Source: Balneolaceae bacterium (GTDB taxonomy: Bacteria > Bacteroidota > Rhodothermia > Balneolales > Balneolaceae). Taken from it: a stretch of DNA of 6,072 bases. Positions 6,071-6,072 of the stretch are shown piece after piece. Location of the stretch: NCBI GenBank assembly GCA_007127395.1, contig SKZL01000396.1, positions 1-6,072 of the forward strand, read 5' to 3'. The position numbers and the translations under genes were made by a program. Each line of letters begins with the position of its first letter. Position 1 is the first letter of the stretch. Under the pieces are notes generated by a model, which searched no databases, had not been told where the DNA came from, and worked only from the letters and a program-made list of their open reading frames with translations.

Positions 6071-6072
6071 TA

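Noticed and set aside
1..6072. CRISPR array, tRNA/rRNA, insertion sequence or phage elements
   Set aside because: No regularly spaced repeats, no cloverleaf or rRNA-like segment, and no transposase or integrase motif in the six frames.

Overview
The window carries a compact catabolic cluster for a 6-deoxyhexose, best read as L-rhamnose. All genes are on the + strand and no convincing gene lies on the - strand. Moderately AT-rich DNA, mostly weak Shine-Dalgarno sites, an aldolase-dehydrogenase fusion beside an RhaI-type isomerase, and a distinctive FGGY kinase suggest a member of the Bacteroidota/Balneolota assemblage. This assignment comes from general resemblance, not a database search.

Layout: (1) 1-630 is the C-terminal part of a multi-pass transporter resembling the NCS1 (purine/cytosine permease-like) family, cut by the window start. 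(2) 647-2896, 16 nt downstream, encodes a bifunctional class II aldolase fused to a short-chain dehydrogenase (RhaEW/RhaD type). (3) 2897-3040 is a 144-nt gap with an AT-rich imperfect hairpin and a three-codon reading frame behind a good Shine-Dalgarno, inside an inverted repeat. (4) 3041-3226 encodes a 61-residue membrane protein with two predicted helices. (5) 3223-4512 encodes an L-rhamnose isomerase of the Pseudomonas stutzeri/RhaI type and overlaps the small gene by 4 nt (ATGA). (6) 4513-4613 is a 101-nt spacer. (7) 4614-6032 encodes an FGGY sugar kinase, the presumed rhamnulokinase. (8) 6033-6072 is non-coding and has a run of 14 A.

Together the genes give a complete route: uptake (transporter, inferred), L-rhamnose to L-rhamnulose (isomerase), L-rhamnulose to L-rhamnulose 1-phosphate (kinase), then cleavage to dihydroxyacetone phosphate and L-lactaldehyde, with oxidation of lactaldehyde to L-lactate by the fused dehydrogenase. 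No regulator, mutarotase or glycosidase is visible here.

The pathway enzymes are of known families. The less explained parts are the NCS1-like transporter in a sugar operon, the small membrane protein translationally coupled to the isomerase, and the leader-like structure in the 144-nt gap.
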